DNA of 64,000 nt, taken from contig NC_071668.1 in the NCBI RefSeq assembly GCF_028554725.1, positions 6,159,001 through 6,223,000 of the forward strand. The letters are read 5' to 3'. Each line of letters opens with the position of its first letter. Position 1 is the stretch's first letter. The notes under the pieces were generated by a model. The model worked only from the letters and a program-made list of their open reading frames with translations. It made no database searches and had not been told where the DNA came from. Origin of the DNA: Zeugodacus cucurbitae. Its lineage: Eukaryota; Arthropoda; Insecta; Diptera; Tephritidae. Below are positions 1 to 11,333 of the stretch, piece after piece. Position numbers and translations under genes: made by a program.

Positions 1-50
1 CTAAATAGAATTTGAAGTTTTGTTTAAGTTTTTGTTTTTGTTTTTTTTAC

Positions 51-271
51 CCCAAAGCATGTTGACAGAAATTGTTGCACTACACCCGGCAGGATGGTAT
101 CGCATGTATCGATATCTTTCGAGAAGCGGCTGAGTATGCGACCCAACGGTGTTGTATCGAATAGTTCGGTTGGCCAACGCATTACGCTTTTAATCAGTTT
201 CACAAATACTTCCGAGGAGCAATTGAGGCAACCAAATGCCAAACAAAGTCCAGATAAATAACGGGCTATGA
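51..271 (-). CDS. MRP: MRP alternative TMD2 exon, version 4
   Basis: A 221-nt exon with acceptor ...ATCGCTTAG and donor GGG|GTAAAA at 49-50. It encodes IARYLSGLCLAFGCLNCS, then LFDTTPLGRILSRFSKDID and ends ILPGVVQQFLSTCFG. It is the last version visible. Drosophila MRP is known to carry seven versions of this exon, so more copies probably lie to the left of the window. Confidence 0.92.
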
Positions 272-3200
272 CTAAGCGATTGTAAATTCACCGTTTTAAT
301 TGCGAAAAAAATATTTTTGTGGAATATATTTGTTTTTTGTTTTTTTTTTTGTTTTTGGTAGCGATGCGATAGTTTTTGTTTAAAATGGAAATGCATGAAA
401 TTCAAAAATGTCAACAATATTCATTATTACTTATATGTTTTGTAGGTAAATAACGGAATATATATGTATGTACATAAATATTGGAAAATGTTACAATAAA
501 AAAATCAGCATGCAATTCTCAAGTAATTATATACAAATGTACATAGCTAAAGCTAAAGCTAAACAGCGTTATTAAGTAAACGTGCTTGAAACCAAAAACA
601 AATAAAATAAGGGGTTAGCAGCTACTAAATCTGCAGGCATTCTCTGTACATTGCAATGTGAGTTATAATGTTACATTTACATGCTTCAGTTGGGGATTAT
701 GACAGCTATAAGTAACTTAAGAACAATATTTGCACTTCTAGTGAAATTGTAGAGACTTCTACAAGCAAGGATGTTCATTTGGAAATGTGTGGTTTTGAAT
801 TTTTTTGTATAAACTAACTCACAGTCCTTTTCAAATGTAAATATACAGTTATTTTGCTGTTTTTAAGACGCAAAGCATTGCTTTAATATTTTTCGAAATT
901 AAAAAAAAAAATATACAGGCAGTTTCTGCAAGCCGAGTGAAAGTGAAAATTAAAAAAAATATAGAATTTCAAAATCAAAATCTAAATTCAGTACCAAATA
1001 TCGTATTGAAAATGAATTTGTTTGCATTTCACTCGGAAGTGAATTACAGAACCTGCCTGATAATTCGTCAATGCAGCACTATTTATAAAGTCAAAATATG
1101 CAACGTTATGTGTACGTAATGCGTAAAGTACTCGTATGTAGAGTTTGCCGAATTGAATTAATTTTTTTTTAATTTTTAAAATTTAATTTTTTTTTTAATT
1201 TTTTAAATTTAATTTTTTTTTTAATTTTTAAAATTTAATTTTTTTTTATTTTTAAAATTTATTTTTTTTTTTAATTTTTTAAATTTAATTTTTTTTAATT
1301 TTTAAAATTTAATTTTTTTTAATTTTAAAATTTAATTTTTTTTATTTTTAAAATTTAATTTTTTTTTAATTTTTAAAATTTAATTTTTTTTTTTAATTTT
1401 TAAAATTTAATTTTTTTGAAATTAAAATTTTTTCGTTTCTTTGTCTTGTATTATATGTACTGATGAGTGTGTTGTATAAGTGCGCGAATTTATGTAAGAT
1501 TGTGAAATGAAACGGAAAATCTTGTATTACCGAGAAAAATTGACTTATGACCGTGCGCCATAATTGTGGCAAAGTGAAATCAACCGAGTCGACATCTTTT
1601 GAGAAACGATTGATCACACGACCCACAGGCGTCGTATCGAAAATTTCCATAGGCCAGTGTAAGACGCGCGTTAGTAGTATATTATGAAGTTCCTTGGCAC
1701 AATAAATACAGCCGAGTGCCAATGTGATCGAACAGCTCGCTTGACTAATAACTGCAAGGAGTGTTAGTGTATAGGTTTAGTGTGACTTTCCTTTTTTGAT
1801 AATTTATGTAAAATATTTTTTTTATATGTTTATGTACTTATGTACTTAAATATTTATAAGTTGTGCTTAAATCACGTACAAAAGTGCAGATATTTTATAT
1901 GTATGTGTAAATTGTATGTTTTGCTAAAACAATTTCTAAACGATTTTCTACAGCTATATCAAAATAAATTTAAATACGTATTTAATAATAGTTGATCTAC
2001 TAAACTACTTTACAAATATGGGAGGGATAAGTAACAGGGATAATTAACCATTATTTTCATGTAATGCAAACCAACACCTTCACAAAAGGTTTACCGTTAT
2101 TCCAGTACAACCCTAGTTTCTCGGAATGTATGATGTTAATGACTATTACTACTGCGCTATTGGGAGAATGAAGAGGGTATGCACCTAAGTATTCATAACT
2201 TAAAAATACTTTATCAGCAGGAAACACATTTTCCGATTTCATGAGTTGAAATTGTATTTAAAGGGTTTGTGAATAATGTCTTTGAACTTTAACAGTTCCA
2301 CATGAATTTTTTATACCTCAAAATTTTTTTACCCAAATATGTTTTACAGCAGTTGCGTCGACATAGATTGAATGAACTCGGATTTGTATGCGTTCAAAGA
2401 CTGCCAACACGACAGTATACCGCAAAAGTATTTGTGGAATGTTTGCTGCCGTGACCGCAACAAAAATATATTTTATAACCAATTTATGAAATCATGAAAT
2501 GTTTTGAGTTGAAAAATTTTGCGAAGTTTATATGAATGAGAGATGTGATATAATTTAGATGAAGTGTGATGAATAATTTTAAGTGGTTAAGTTAGGTTAG
2601 GGGTAGTCAGCATTTTCCCAAAAAAAAAATTTTTTTTGTTTTTTTTTTTGCATTTTCGTTAAGTGTTATATCTTAAAAATACTCTCTGAAAATTTTAGGT
2701 TGATCCGATAATTACTTTTCGAGTTATTCGACAAATAACAAAGTTAGTGTGAAACTTTAAATGCGTTTTTCTCAAAACTATGTTTTTTGAACTGGTGATA
2801 ACTGTAACTCGAAAAACGCTCAGTAGAATTTAATGAAATTTTTACAGCTTTTCGAATACATAATAATGCTTTTCTTCCTTTTTTTCAAAAAATTCGATTT
2901 TTTAAGACTGTTGATTTTCGAAAATCTAAAAAAAATTCCTGAGGCCAATTTTTGGAAAAAAAAAACAAAAAAGCTTCGATCAGGCCTAGGATTATCTATT
3001 TATAAAACTAATTATTCTTATCCGATTGATTTTAGATGAATCTCCAAGGATTTATGATTGTCACCACAAGGACCTTGTTTTGGAACTAGGTCAACACAAA
3101 CAGTTATAACTTTGGAAATTATAATTTTTTTTTTAAATTTTCGTGACTTCAAGTCAAAACATTTTGTTATTACTTTTGTAAAATAACATGATTTAATAAC

Positions 3201-6200
3201 AAAAAAATGCTGTAAATTCTCATTTTTTCGTGTCTCTGACTAGCCCTAACCCCTTATTTGCATCCAAAGCTGTATTTGTATAAAGTGAAAATTTTTAGTA
3301 TATAAATTTGGAAATTTTATAAATTAATTTCTATATAATATACATTTTTGTGCATTGAAAATTTTAAATTTAAAATGTTTGAAGAGAATTTTTTTCAATT
3401 TTTTTTTTTTTGCAAATACAGCTCTGACATTGAACTGTATGCGCTCAACTTTAGCCAACATTTTTTGAAAATTGCTTTGCTGCGCGCATATTGTTTAATT
3501 ATGAAAAAAAAATCAATTTGCAATGAAATTTACCATGAACACTTGTGATATGCAAACGCGCCAATTTTGTGGTAGAACATTATCAATTGTATCAATATCT
3601 TTGGAGACTCGATTCATAATTCTGCCGAGCGGTGTCATGTCGAAAAATGACATCGGTAAGCGGAAAATGTTTTTGATCAAAAGATTGTGTAGAATAACCG
3701 ATGAATAAATGCAACCCAGTGATATAATCAATGTGGATAAGTAGCTAGCAACCACTGTACGGATTGAGGTTAGATGAGAATTTGGCAAAAAAATTCATGC
3801 ATTTCGTGTTGTCCATTTTATAAAATAAATAAAAAAAAATAAGAATAAATGCATTATAGTAGGAAGCTTTCAACTTTAGTAGGTTTGTAACGGACAACGA
3901 AGAACGTACGGAGACGAACGAAGTGGAAGCATTTCGTATCAGCGACGACGATTATGACATCAAGCGAAGAAGCAAATATTATTGGTAATTAAAGCACGAA
4001 TATATGTTTTTTTTGTTTATAAACAGCGATTAGTTCAAGCTTTGTCATGGAATTTATGGCAAATGAAGTTTTCAAAAAACAAAAACAAAAAAAATATGCG
4101 CGAATGTGTTTGGAGCAAGCAGAGCAGCGAAATTCTTATACTCGCTTTTATAACAAAAATGTTTTTATACATGTATGTATTTACATAATTCTTTTTTTAT
4201 ACAAGAATTATAAAAACATTGAAAGAAATCATGTAGCGGAGTTATGCGTATAAGATATGGGGGTTCTTTGAATATACAATATTAATATTATATATTCTTA
4301 CTGATGTAAGCGTTTAGTAAATTGATTAAATTACAAGTTAAACAAATAGTTCAATATGCTATACTAGATAACGAACACCGGTTAGTATTTAGAGTTTTCG
4401 AAAATTTCAATTTCGTAATTTTTTTTAAATATTATTTTTTTTTTTCATTTATATGCATGTTCGTTCATTAGTATGTAGCATATTTCACCATATTGAAAAA
4501 AAAAAAAAATAACAGAACTTTTGATGAGAATGACATGAGCTAGTGTTAAACAGATTTCGACTGTAAACAGTTATGTTTATTATATATTGGTGATTAATGA
4601 TTATGTTTAGATTGAAACTTCTATTTATAGTCGAAAGCAGTGTTTGCATGCTATTAACCTTGAATTAATTATTATTAACTGTTTTTTTATACGATAGCTT
4701 ATGCATAAGTTAGTTACCGAATAAGCCGTCATCATGACGGAGCGCCAATTTTGTGGTAACACACTATCGATTGAATCGATATCTTTCGCGAAGCGATTTA
4801 CAACTCTTCCCAATGGTGTTGTATCGTATAATTCCATGGGCCACCGCAAAACACTATGCAATAGATTTGTATGCAATGCCATCGAGCAGTAAAGGCAACC
4901 GATGGAAACGGCGAGTGTTGAAAGATAGCTCCCAAGCACTAGGTGTTTGTGATTGAAAGAAGTGTTTTCATATAATCAATAATAACCGTGTGTTTTTGCG
5001 TTTACCCACTAAGCCAACTAACCATATTATGGTGCATATATATGTATTTAATTCAATTTTAAAGTGCACTAAAGCAGCATACCGATGAAGCTTTCAACAT
5101 TATGCTTTTATATACATTTGTTGTAAGTGAATTTGCTTTGTATTTACAATCGTGCAGCGAATAGCATAGCATATTGAGTGAAAATTGAAAAAAAAATTGC
5201 AATTTAAGAATTTTTGTGCTTCCTAACCATAGAAGTGTTAACAAACATTAGTAAGGACGGAATACATATTTTTGTGTTAAATTTTAACGAGATTGGAGGG
5301 TGGAGTAATGTTGATATTATAGCGGAAGTTAAGTTAGCAATATTTAGAGAGAGAGAGAGAACAGTTAGTATTTCAATGTTTAGCATTTAGTAGAAGTTCA
5401 ATAAAAATATGTCATAAATAAATAAACTAAAATATTAAATAAAATAAAGTAAACAATGAGACCATACAGTTATACGAAACTAAATGTTTTTGACTAGCAC
5501 GAAATATAGTGTAAATCTTAGAATTTCATATAAAAGAAATAACGAAATATATGTAGTAAAAAAAATAGTAGCTTTTTATGAAAACGCCAGGCAGACAAAC
5601 AAATTTCAAATAAACACAAAAAACACTAGACACTTTATACATTTCATTAAAAATATTAATATTACGTTCACTTTTTTTATGTGTATAGAGTTAGAGAACT
5701 TTGTGCTTACCTTGACCGAAACCGAAAGCACCATAAACACCCAAGTACATGTCGCGCAGACCCGTGTCGTTTTCCACACGCTTATCATTCGACCACTGTG
5801 TTAACCACAAATTGGAGCCGATCGAAAATGCTTGATAGACGAAGTTCAAAAACAGTGTGGCGAGTGACAGGAAAATGCCAACACTCTTAATATAATGCTT
5901 GTAAACAGCCAGTTGTACCTGTGTTGTGGAGAATCGTTAAAAAAATATATACATAAATCATAATATAAAAAAAAATCATAATTTAAAAAAAAATACTTAC
6001 ACCGCCAGTTTCTGATTTTTCGGTTTCAATTAGTTTGCCACCATCCATCTCAGTCTTCTTTTGTGACACCGTTGAAATTGTTGAAATTTCAGAATCTTGA
6101 CGACCCATTTTGCGACGCCGTATGCTGCCTTTACCGCTATCGAGCGACTTAACAGAACTGAATAACCGAAGAACCAATTAATTACACAAAATGACAACAA

Positions 6201-9200
6201 ATAAAAAAATAAATATACTTACACCGAATCTGACAAGCTTTCAGTGCGCGCCAAGGAGATGACCTTTTCGAATGTGCCCAAAAGTTCTTCCGATTTAACG
6301 GTGCCCTCCAATTGCTGTTTAATCTCATCCAAATCCTCAACCTCTTCCGTAGACTCTTGCAAATGTTGTATAATGAATTCAGCAAAAGCACCCTTACGCG
6401 CCAACAACTCTTGATACGTGCCACTCTCGCTAATCTCACCCAATTTCATTACATAGATATTATTGGTTTGTGGCAAGAACGTAATGCCATGTGTGACTAG
6501 TACACGTGTCTTTTTCGCCAACAGACCATTTGGTCCAATCACCTCTTCGAATATATGTTTGCCCACATGTGAGTCCACCGCACTTAAGGGATCGTCAAGT
6601 AAATACAAATCGGCATTACTGTAAACGGCACGTGCCAAAGAGATACGCTGCTTCTGACCACCAGACAAATTAATACCCTTTTCACCGATTTCCGTTTGAT
6701 CACCAGCCGACAACATATCGATATCGGAACGTAAGGCACAAGCATCTATAACACGATTATAACGTTTACGATCGTATTCCAAGCCGAATAGTATATTATC
6801 ACGTAGTGTGGCATTCTGTATCCACGCCTGTTGCGGCACATAGGCAATGGAGCCGACTGTATTGACACGTCCGGACAATTTGTCCATCTCACCGAGCAAT
6901 GCTTGTATGAGCGACGATTTACCGGAACCAACAGTACCAACAACGGCGCACAATGTGCCTTTCTTCACCGTCAAATCGATATTTTTCAATGTCTCTTCGC
7001 CATCGCCCCAAGAGAATGTACCCTTTCTGATGACCATTGGATCGGCTGGAAAGTGTTGAAAACGAGAATATAATAAGTTAGCAGTGTAACACAAACAAAT
7101 TACACAACACAATGTATTTACCTTCTTTGGGATCATGCTGTACACTGTTGGGATCCAATTCCTCGCTATTCATGAATTTGTTAATACGTTTCACAGAAAC
7201 TTGAGTCTGGATTTTTTGTTTTTGGTGAAATTGAAGTGGAATGCAAAAATAAATATTAGTTTATATGTTGTGTAAGATTTTTTTACATTTAGTATGCTAG
7301 TAATGAACAAACCCATGTTAGTAGTATCGAAAAATGAAAATTCATTCAATTTTTTTTTTTTAAATAAAACTATAATATGCCAGTACCAAGTTCTATTTGC
7401 TACAATATTTTGTAAAAAATAACGGTGTATTTTGACCAACCATAAATGATTTGCTTTCAGTGAAATTCGAAAATCGACCAACCAATTGTTTTTTTTTTTA
7501 TTAATTGTTTGAAGAATTCAAATAACAAGACGAGCGTGGATATTGCCAAAGAATACAAAATTTTGCATTTTTTTTAGTTTAATTTTCTGAATATTGTTTT
7601 TGCTTTAAATATATATTTAAAATCTTTCAAAGTAAATTTATAAAATTCAAGTAAAAAGTTGTTTTACAGACGTTAAAGAAAATTTATTTGAAGTAGAAAA
7701 TTTGAAATTAAAAAAAAATTAAAAAATAATATTTACAAATTTATTTACAAACAAAATAATTTAATTATATATGTACATTATTACGCACATTAAACGACTT
7801 ATCGTTTAGCAATAGTGTATATGTATACAACAACAACAACAACAAAAACAACAACAACATGTAAATAACACACACAATTATAAATTAGGTCGACTTACTT
7901 GTACCATGTTGGTTATCAACATGGGCAACATTATTAATGGAAAGCGCAAAATGTTGAATAATGATAATGAAACGAATATTTTAGTTGCATCGAGCACATT
8001 GTTTTCATCAATTAAAACATATGTACCGAATGTGACCAATGACACCTAGAAGAGTCGAGAAATAAGAGAGAAGATAATTTGTTTGTTATCATAGCGTATA
8101 TGCGTTTGTGCAATAATGAATTATATTATAATTAAGAGAAGAGAGTTGAGAAATACATATGTATGTATATGCACGAGGTTTTTTTTTTTTTTTTTTTGTA
8201 AACATTCCATATGTGACTACTGCCACCAATGCTGCATTTAGATGTACGAAGCAATGTTGTAGAGACTACGTGCTTTCTTTACTGCTGGTAATGGGTTTTG
8301 CAAACTTTATTTGAGATATATTCACTCCGATTTAAGGCAATTAATGAGTGTGCTCATACTGTATATTTTTTTTTCTTTTGATGTGGTCTTTATGCAGTTC
8401 TTCTCCACCAATCAGTACAAATTTGTTGTTTTACCTCTGCCAGATCGATAACTAACATCGGTAGCGTAGCCAACGGTAGTTTTATGGCCTCGAACAGCGC
8501 GATGCTAACGAACACTTTGGATACGGTTAAGTGATGCTCATTACTTGATAAAACATAAGTTGCAAAAGTAACTAACGAAACCTTGTAAATGCAATTTGTA
8601 TTAGAAAAACATAAACATTTCACTTATCCACTTTGTTTTTTTTTTAACGAAGTACACATATGCATATTGCTGTAAATAAAAGAAATATTTTCATTTCGAA
8701 AAATCATTACAACTTACCAAGAAGGGCGCACATGACCATAGGAACGAGGTACCGGCGTTGAGGTATGCTGTAGCTTTTAGAGTCTCTATTTCCTTGTCAC
8801 GAATTTGCAGCACTTGATTCTCGAAGCTTGGCTCCCAAGCATATAGTTTAAGTACCTAAAACCAAAGAGAGTTAGTTTTGCATAAAAATTAAAATTATAT
8901 AAATTAAGTCTACAAACACATATAAAACAAAATTATTTTTACTTGCGATGACGTATTTCCTCACCTTAATGCCGCCCAACACTTCATTCATTAATTTAAC
9001 ACGTTCATCCTTGTATTTCATTTGTCTGATTTGATAGACTTTAATGCGATTGGCTATCACACCATTAACGGGAATGAGAATGATCATCACGGCAAGACCG
9101 GCCAACACAGAGGGGCCCAATTGGAGCCATAAAAAGTACATGGCTAACGCAATTTGTAACGGTGCTGACCATATCATATTCAAATATGTTGTTAAATCCA

Positions 9201-10750
9201 TAAAACGTTGCGCATCGACAGCCATTAGATTTACAATTTCGCCCACTGTCGATTCTTTGCGTGTGGCATTCGAGATGACTAGCGCTTTGCGGTAGATCGC
9301 GTTTATAAGTGCGGTACGTATGCGCAAACCAACGACGAACATGCGATGGAAATATTGTCCCAAAATAAATGTTTGTGCAGCTGCACTAATGAATAGGAGG
9401 GCAGAGTAAAAGATACCCTTCCACTCGGGTTGTCTTTCGACCTCTTCGTCAGCATAATCTTCCACAAAACTAATAATCAAACTAAGCACTTGAGGTTGCG
9501 CAAATGTTAGCACATCGCAGATAAATTTCATTAGAGCACCGAATAAAAATACTCCTCCAAATGATTTGATAATTGGTGGCATAATAGATGTAACCTTCTT
9601 CTTTCCAGTTGAACGTCCATGCGGGTTTTCAAATTCAACTTTACCATTACTATATTGTGCCTTGGGCTGTGGTGGTGTTTGGGTCTGATAGTTCTTGTGC
9701 ACGCTTTTGTTCCAATAGTACGCGAATATTGGCATAATTTCTCTGCAGCTATCTTGTGGTCGTAGATCCCAGAGATCTTTCTCCTCCAATGGTTGGCGGT
9801 AACCTTTCCATGCCATACCATCGAACCAGGTGTATGTTACGCGGGACAAGAAACTTGCCGAGCTCTCCGGTATTTCGTTCTGTAAAACAAATGCATATTA
9901 AATATTTTCCAACAATGAAGTAAAGCTAATCAACTTACATTCGTTCGTTTGTATTTAGTTTCTCTGGGCATGGCATCGGCAAAACAATTCAAAAATAGCA
10001 TTGCGCAAGAAAAGGCGAAGTAAATCATGAAGCTAACATAGTTATATTCATCCCACGAATAGTCGGGTTTATCTGCAATGTCAGAGTTCAGTATTTTACT
10101 TCGCTCATTATTAGCTCGCACTTCGGTGCGGCATTGAGGTATTGCGAATATCACAAGCAGGAACCAGAAAAGAAATTGTGTGCCAGATGTTTGCACACCA
10201 TATTTGCGATTCAGCGGTATAAAGATGAATAGCAACAACTAAATCAATAAATTGATATTATAAATTTGTGAATGCTTAAATAATATATAAATATTGTTAC
10301 TTACGAAAGTGGCAAACTTTATAATAGGACCCCAGATATCAACAGGGTGGATTAACGAGGCTGTAGCCTCATCACCACTCTTTACTAATGCGAATACAAA
10401 ATCGATTGCCGAAAGTATTAGCAAAGCACTATTCAAAACCAATTTGCTAATATTAAGTTTATTCCATGGGATGTTCTTATCTAAACTTGCTTTCAGGTAG
10501 TAAAAATCGAATACGGAGAAAGCCCACAAAAATACACAGGGGCCCCACACTAGAGCTGTCTTCTCAAAGCATTTTGTAAAATCTGGATCAGTGGTCCACC
10601 AAGTCTCATTTGCATTCTAGTAGGCGTAATAATAGAAAAGTAAAAAATAAATAAAAGTATGATAAAATAAGAATATCGCAATGTCTTACAACTTACCCAA
10701 AATTTTGAGCCACAAAACTCATCCATAGGATGATTGTCATTATCTGCCAT
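51..10750 (-). CDS. MRP: ABCC-type multidrug resistance-associated protein (MRP1 homologue), 3' end off the window
   Basis: ATP-driven exporter of conjugated organic anions in the plasma membrane. Exons in transcript order: 10750-10697, 10616-10305, 10238-9939, 9879-8965, 8855-8718, one of 8581-8435 or 8045-7899, 7206-7122, 7045-6223, 6157-6001, 5918-5711, then one of four 221-nt exons (4938-4718, 3754-3534, 1751-1531, 271-51). All junctions have GT/AG and matching phase. About 1120 of the ~1500 residues usual for the family are present. Seen: TMD0 at the N-terminus, first transmembrane domain in the 915-nt exon, and nucleotide-binding domain 1 with Walker A GTVGSGKSS (~687-695), signature LSGGQKQ (~777) and Walker B LYLLDD (~797). 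The start MADNDNHPMDEF is followed by the family motif DPDFTKCF. The second half of TMD2 and NBD2 lie beyond the left edge. The exon architecture matches that published for Drosophila MRP, which has two variable internal exons. Family assignment is near certain. Confidence 0.96.
1155..1415. repeat. A/T ladder: degenerate tandem repeat of TTTTTTTAATTTTTAAAATTTAA units
   Basis: About ten units of roughly 26-28 bp made of a T run, AATTTTT and AAATTTAA. The stretch holds almost no G or C. Unit length varies by one to a few bases, mostly in the T run. It sits in the MRP intron between alternative exon versions 3 and 4. Confidence 0.85.
1531..1751 (-). CDS. MRP: MRP alternative TMD2 exon, version 3
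   Basis: A 221-nt exon with acceptor ...CTCCTTGCAG and donor GTAATA. It encodes ISQASCSITLALGCIYCA, then IFDTTPVGRVINRFSKDVD and ends FTLPQLWRTVISQFFS. Length and phase are identical to the other versions. The intron downstream (plus-strand 1155-1415) is filled by an A/T ladder repeat. Confidence 0.93.
2595..3252. mobile_element. Non-autonomous TIR element, family A copy 1 (unclassified)
   Basis: The left end GGTTAGGGGTAGTCAG and the inverted right end CTGACTAGCCCTAACC form ~16-bp terminal inverted repeats. The interior has no credible ORF. A second copy lies in opposite orientation at 55888-56500. It sits in the MRP intron between alternative exon versions 2 and 3. The superfamily is not recognised. 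Confidence 0.7.
3534..3754 (-). CDS. MRP: MRP alternative TMD2 exon, version 2
   Basis: A 221-nt exon, same phases as version 1 (2 nt + 73 codons). It encodes VASYLSTLIISLGCIYSS, then MSFFDMTPLGRIMNRVSKDID and ends IDNVLPQNWRVCISQVFM. The loop is more divergent than in the other versions (SFFDMTP rather than an [L/I]-[F/Y]-D-T-T-P core), so this version may alter coupling or substrate choice; that functional statement is inference. Confidence 0.93.
4718..4938 (-). CDS. MRP: MRP alternative TMD2 exon, version 1 (first in transcript order)
   Basis: A 221-nt exon with acceptor AG at 4939-4940 and donor GT at 4716-4717. It completes the codon left open by the exon ending at 5711 (G + TG gives Val) and ends in phase 0. 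It encodes LGSYLSTLAVSIGCLYCS, then the loop motif LYDTTPLGRVVNRFAKDID: the start of the second transmembrane domain and its first cytoplasmic loop. It is homologous along its whole length to three other 221-nt exons downstream. Because 221 is not a multiple of three, joining two versions would break the frame, which fits mutually exclusive use. Confidence 0.93.
7828..7859. repeat. (CAA)n microsatellite
   Basis: About ten CAA/ACA units with one interruption (AAAAACA), in an MRP intron just 3' (in transcript sense) of alternative exon version B. Confidence 0.9.
7899..8045 (-). CDS. MRP: MRP alternative TMD1 exon, version B
   Basis: A 147-nt exon, phase 0 to 0, acceptor TCTTCTAG, donor GTAAGT. 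It encodes VSLVTFGTYVLIDENNVL followed by IFVSLSLFNILRFPLIMLPM and ends LITNMVQ. The first helix is almost identical to version A and the second half diverges. Since 147 is divisible by three, frame alone would not forbid including both exons, unlike the 221-nt set. Confidence 0.93.
8435..8581 (-). CDS. MRP: MRP alternative TMD1 exon, version A
   Basis: A 147-nt exon (49 codons, phase 0 to 0) with acceptor TTTACAAG and donor GTAAAA. It encodes VSLVTFATYVLSSNEHHL followed by VFVSIALFEAIKLPLATLPM and ends LVIDLAE. It aligns end to end with the next 147-nt exon at 7899-8045. Both follow the 138-nt exon 8718-8855 and precede the exon 7122-7206. It corresponds to the duplicated exon 4 described for Drosophila MRP. 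Confidence 0.93.
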
Positions 10751-11333
10751 CTTGAACTCCAAAGCAGGATTCAACACCCAACACACTTGGCTTTTTATTT
10801 ATAAAATTTCGTTTTGTTATAATAGATGGATAAGCATGAATTATTTTATGGCAAAATATGTAATTTGCCAAATTGAACACTGGCCTTCGCACAGCTAGTT
10901 AGCTGCTAACCTGAAATTGGAAATTGTTAAACAGCTGTTATATAGAGGCCTTCATACGATTGAGAAATTCACAAACAAAATGAGAATATTTTTAATATAT
11001 GTATATTTTAATAACAAATAGTTTACATAATTTGTAATAAGAAAATTTTACTATAAACTGCATTTACATCGTTTTCTATAATCGTTTAAGTACGAAAAAC
11101 TAAATCACATAGACGATTTAACCCATTTAAGTCAAGCACTTGTAGCACCCTGTATTGTAGTCTACAAAATATTTCTACACAACTGAAACAAACGAACAAA
11201 GCTTTTAGCTGTCAACGAATGTCTTTGTACGCTGACAGCCCGATTTCATTCTAATATTTGTTTATCACTCACGTTTTTATTAAAAATAATTGTAAAGAAT
11301 TTTCTAGTGTTAAAACAATAAATATTAACAATC
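10751..11333. promoter_or_regulatory. Divergent MRP / PIH1D1 intergenic region
   Basis: 583 bp separate the two start codons. On the minus strand a TTTATAAATAAA stretch lies ~45-55 bp upstream of the MRP ATG, and a good splice acceptor (CCAATTTCAG, minus strand, ending at 10911) suggests that at least one MRP transcript has a spliced 5' UTR. No further element is recognised. It probably contains a bidirectional promoter. Confidence 0.5.

Noticed and set aside
2057..2242. 61-codon minus-strand ORF tested as another MRP exon version
   Set aside because: No similarity to the TMD2 exon set and wrong length and phase.
5484..5804. 106-codon plus-strand ORF overlapping the MRP exon at 5711-5918
   Set aside because: Antisense shadow plus intron sequence; no domain.
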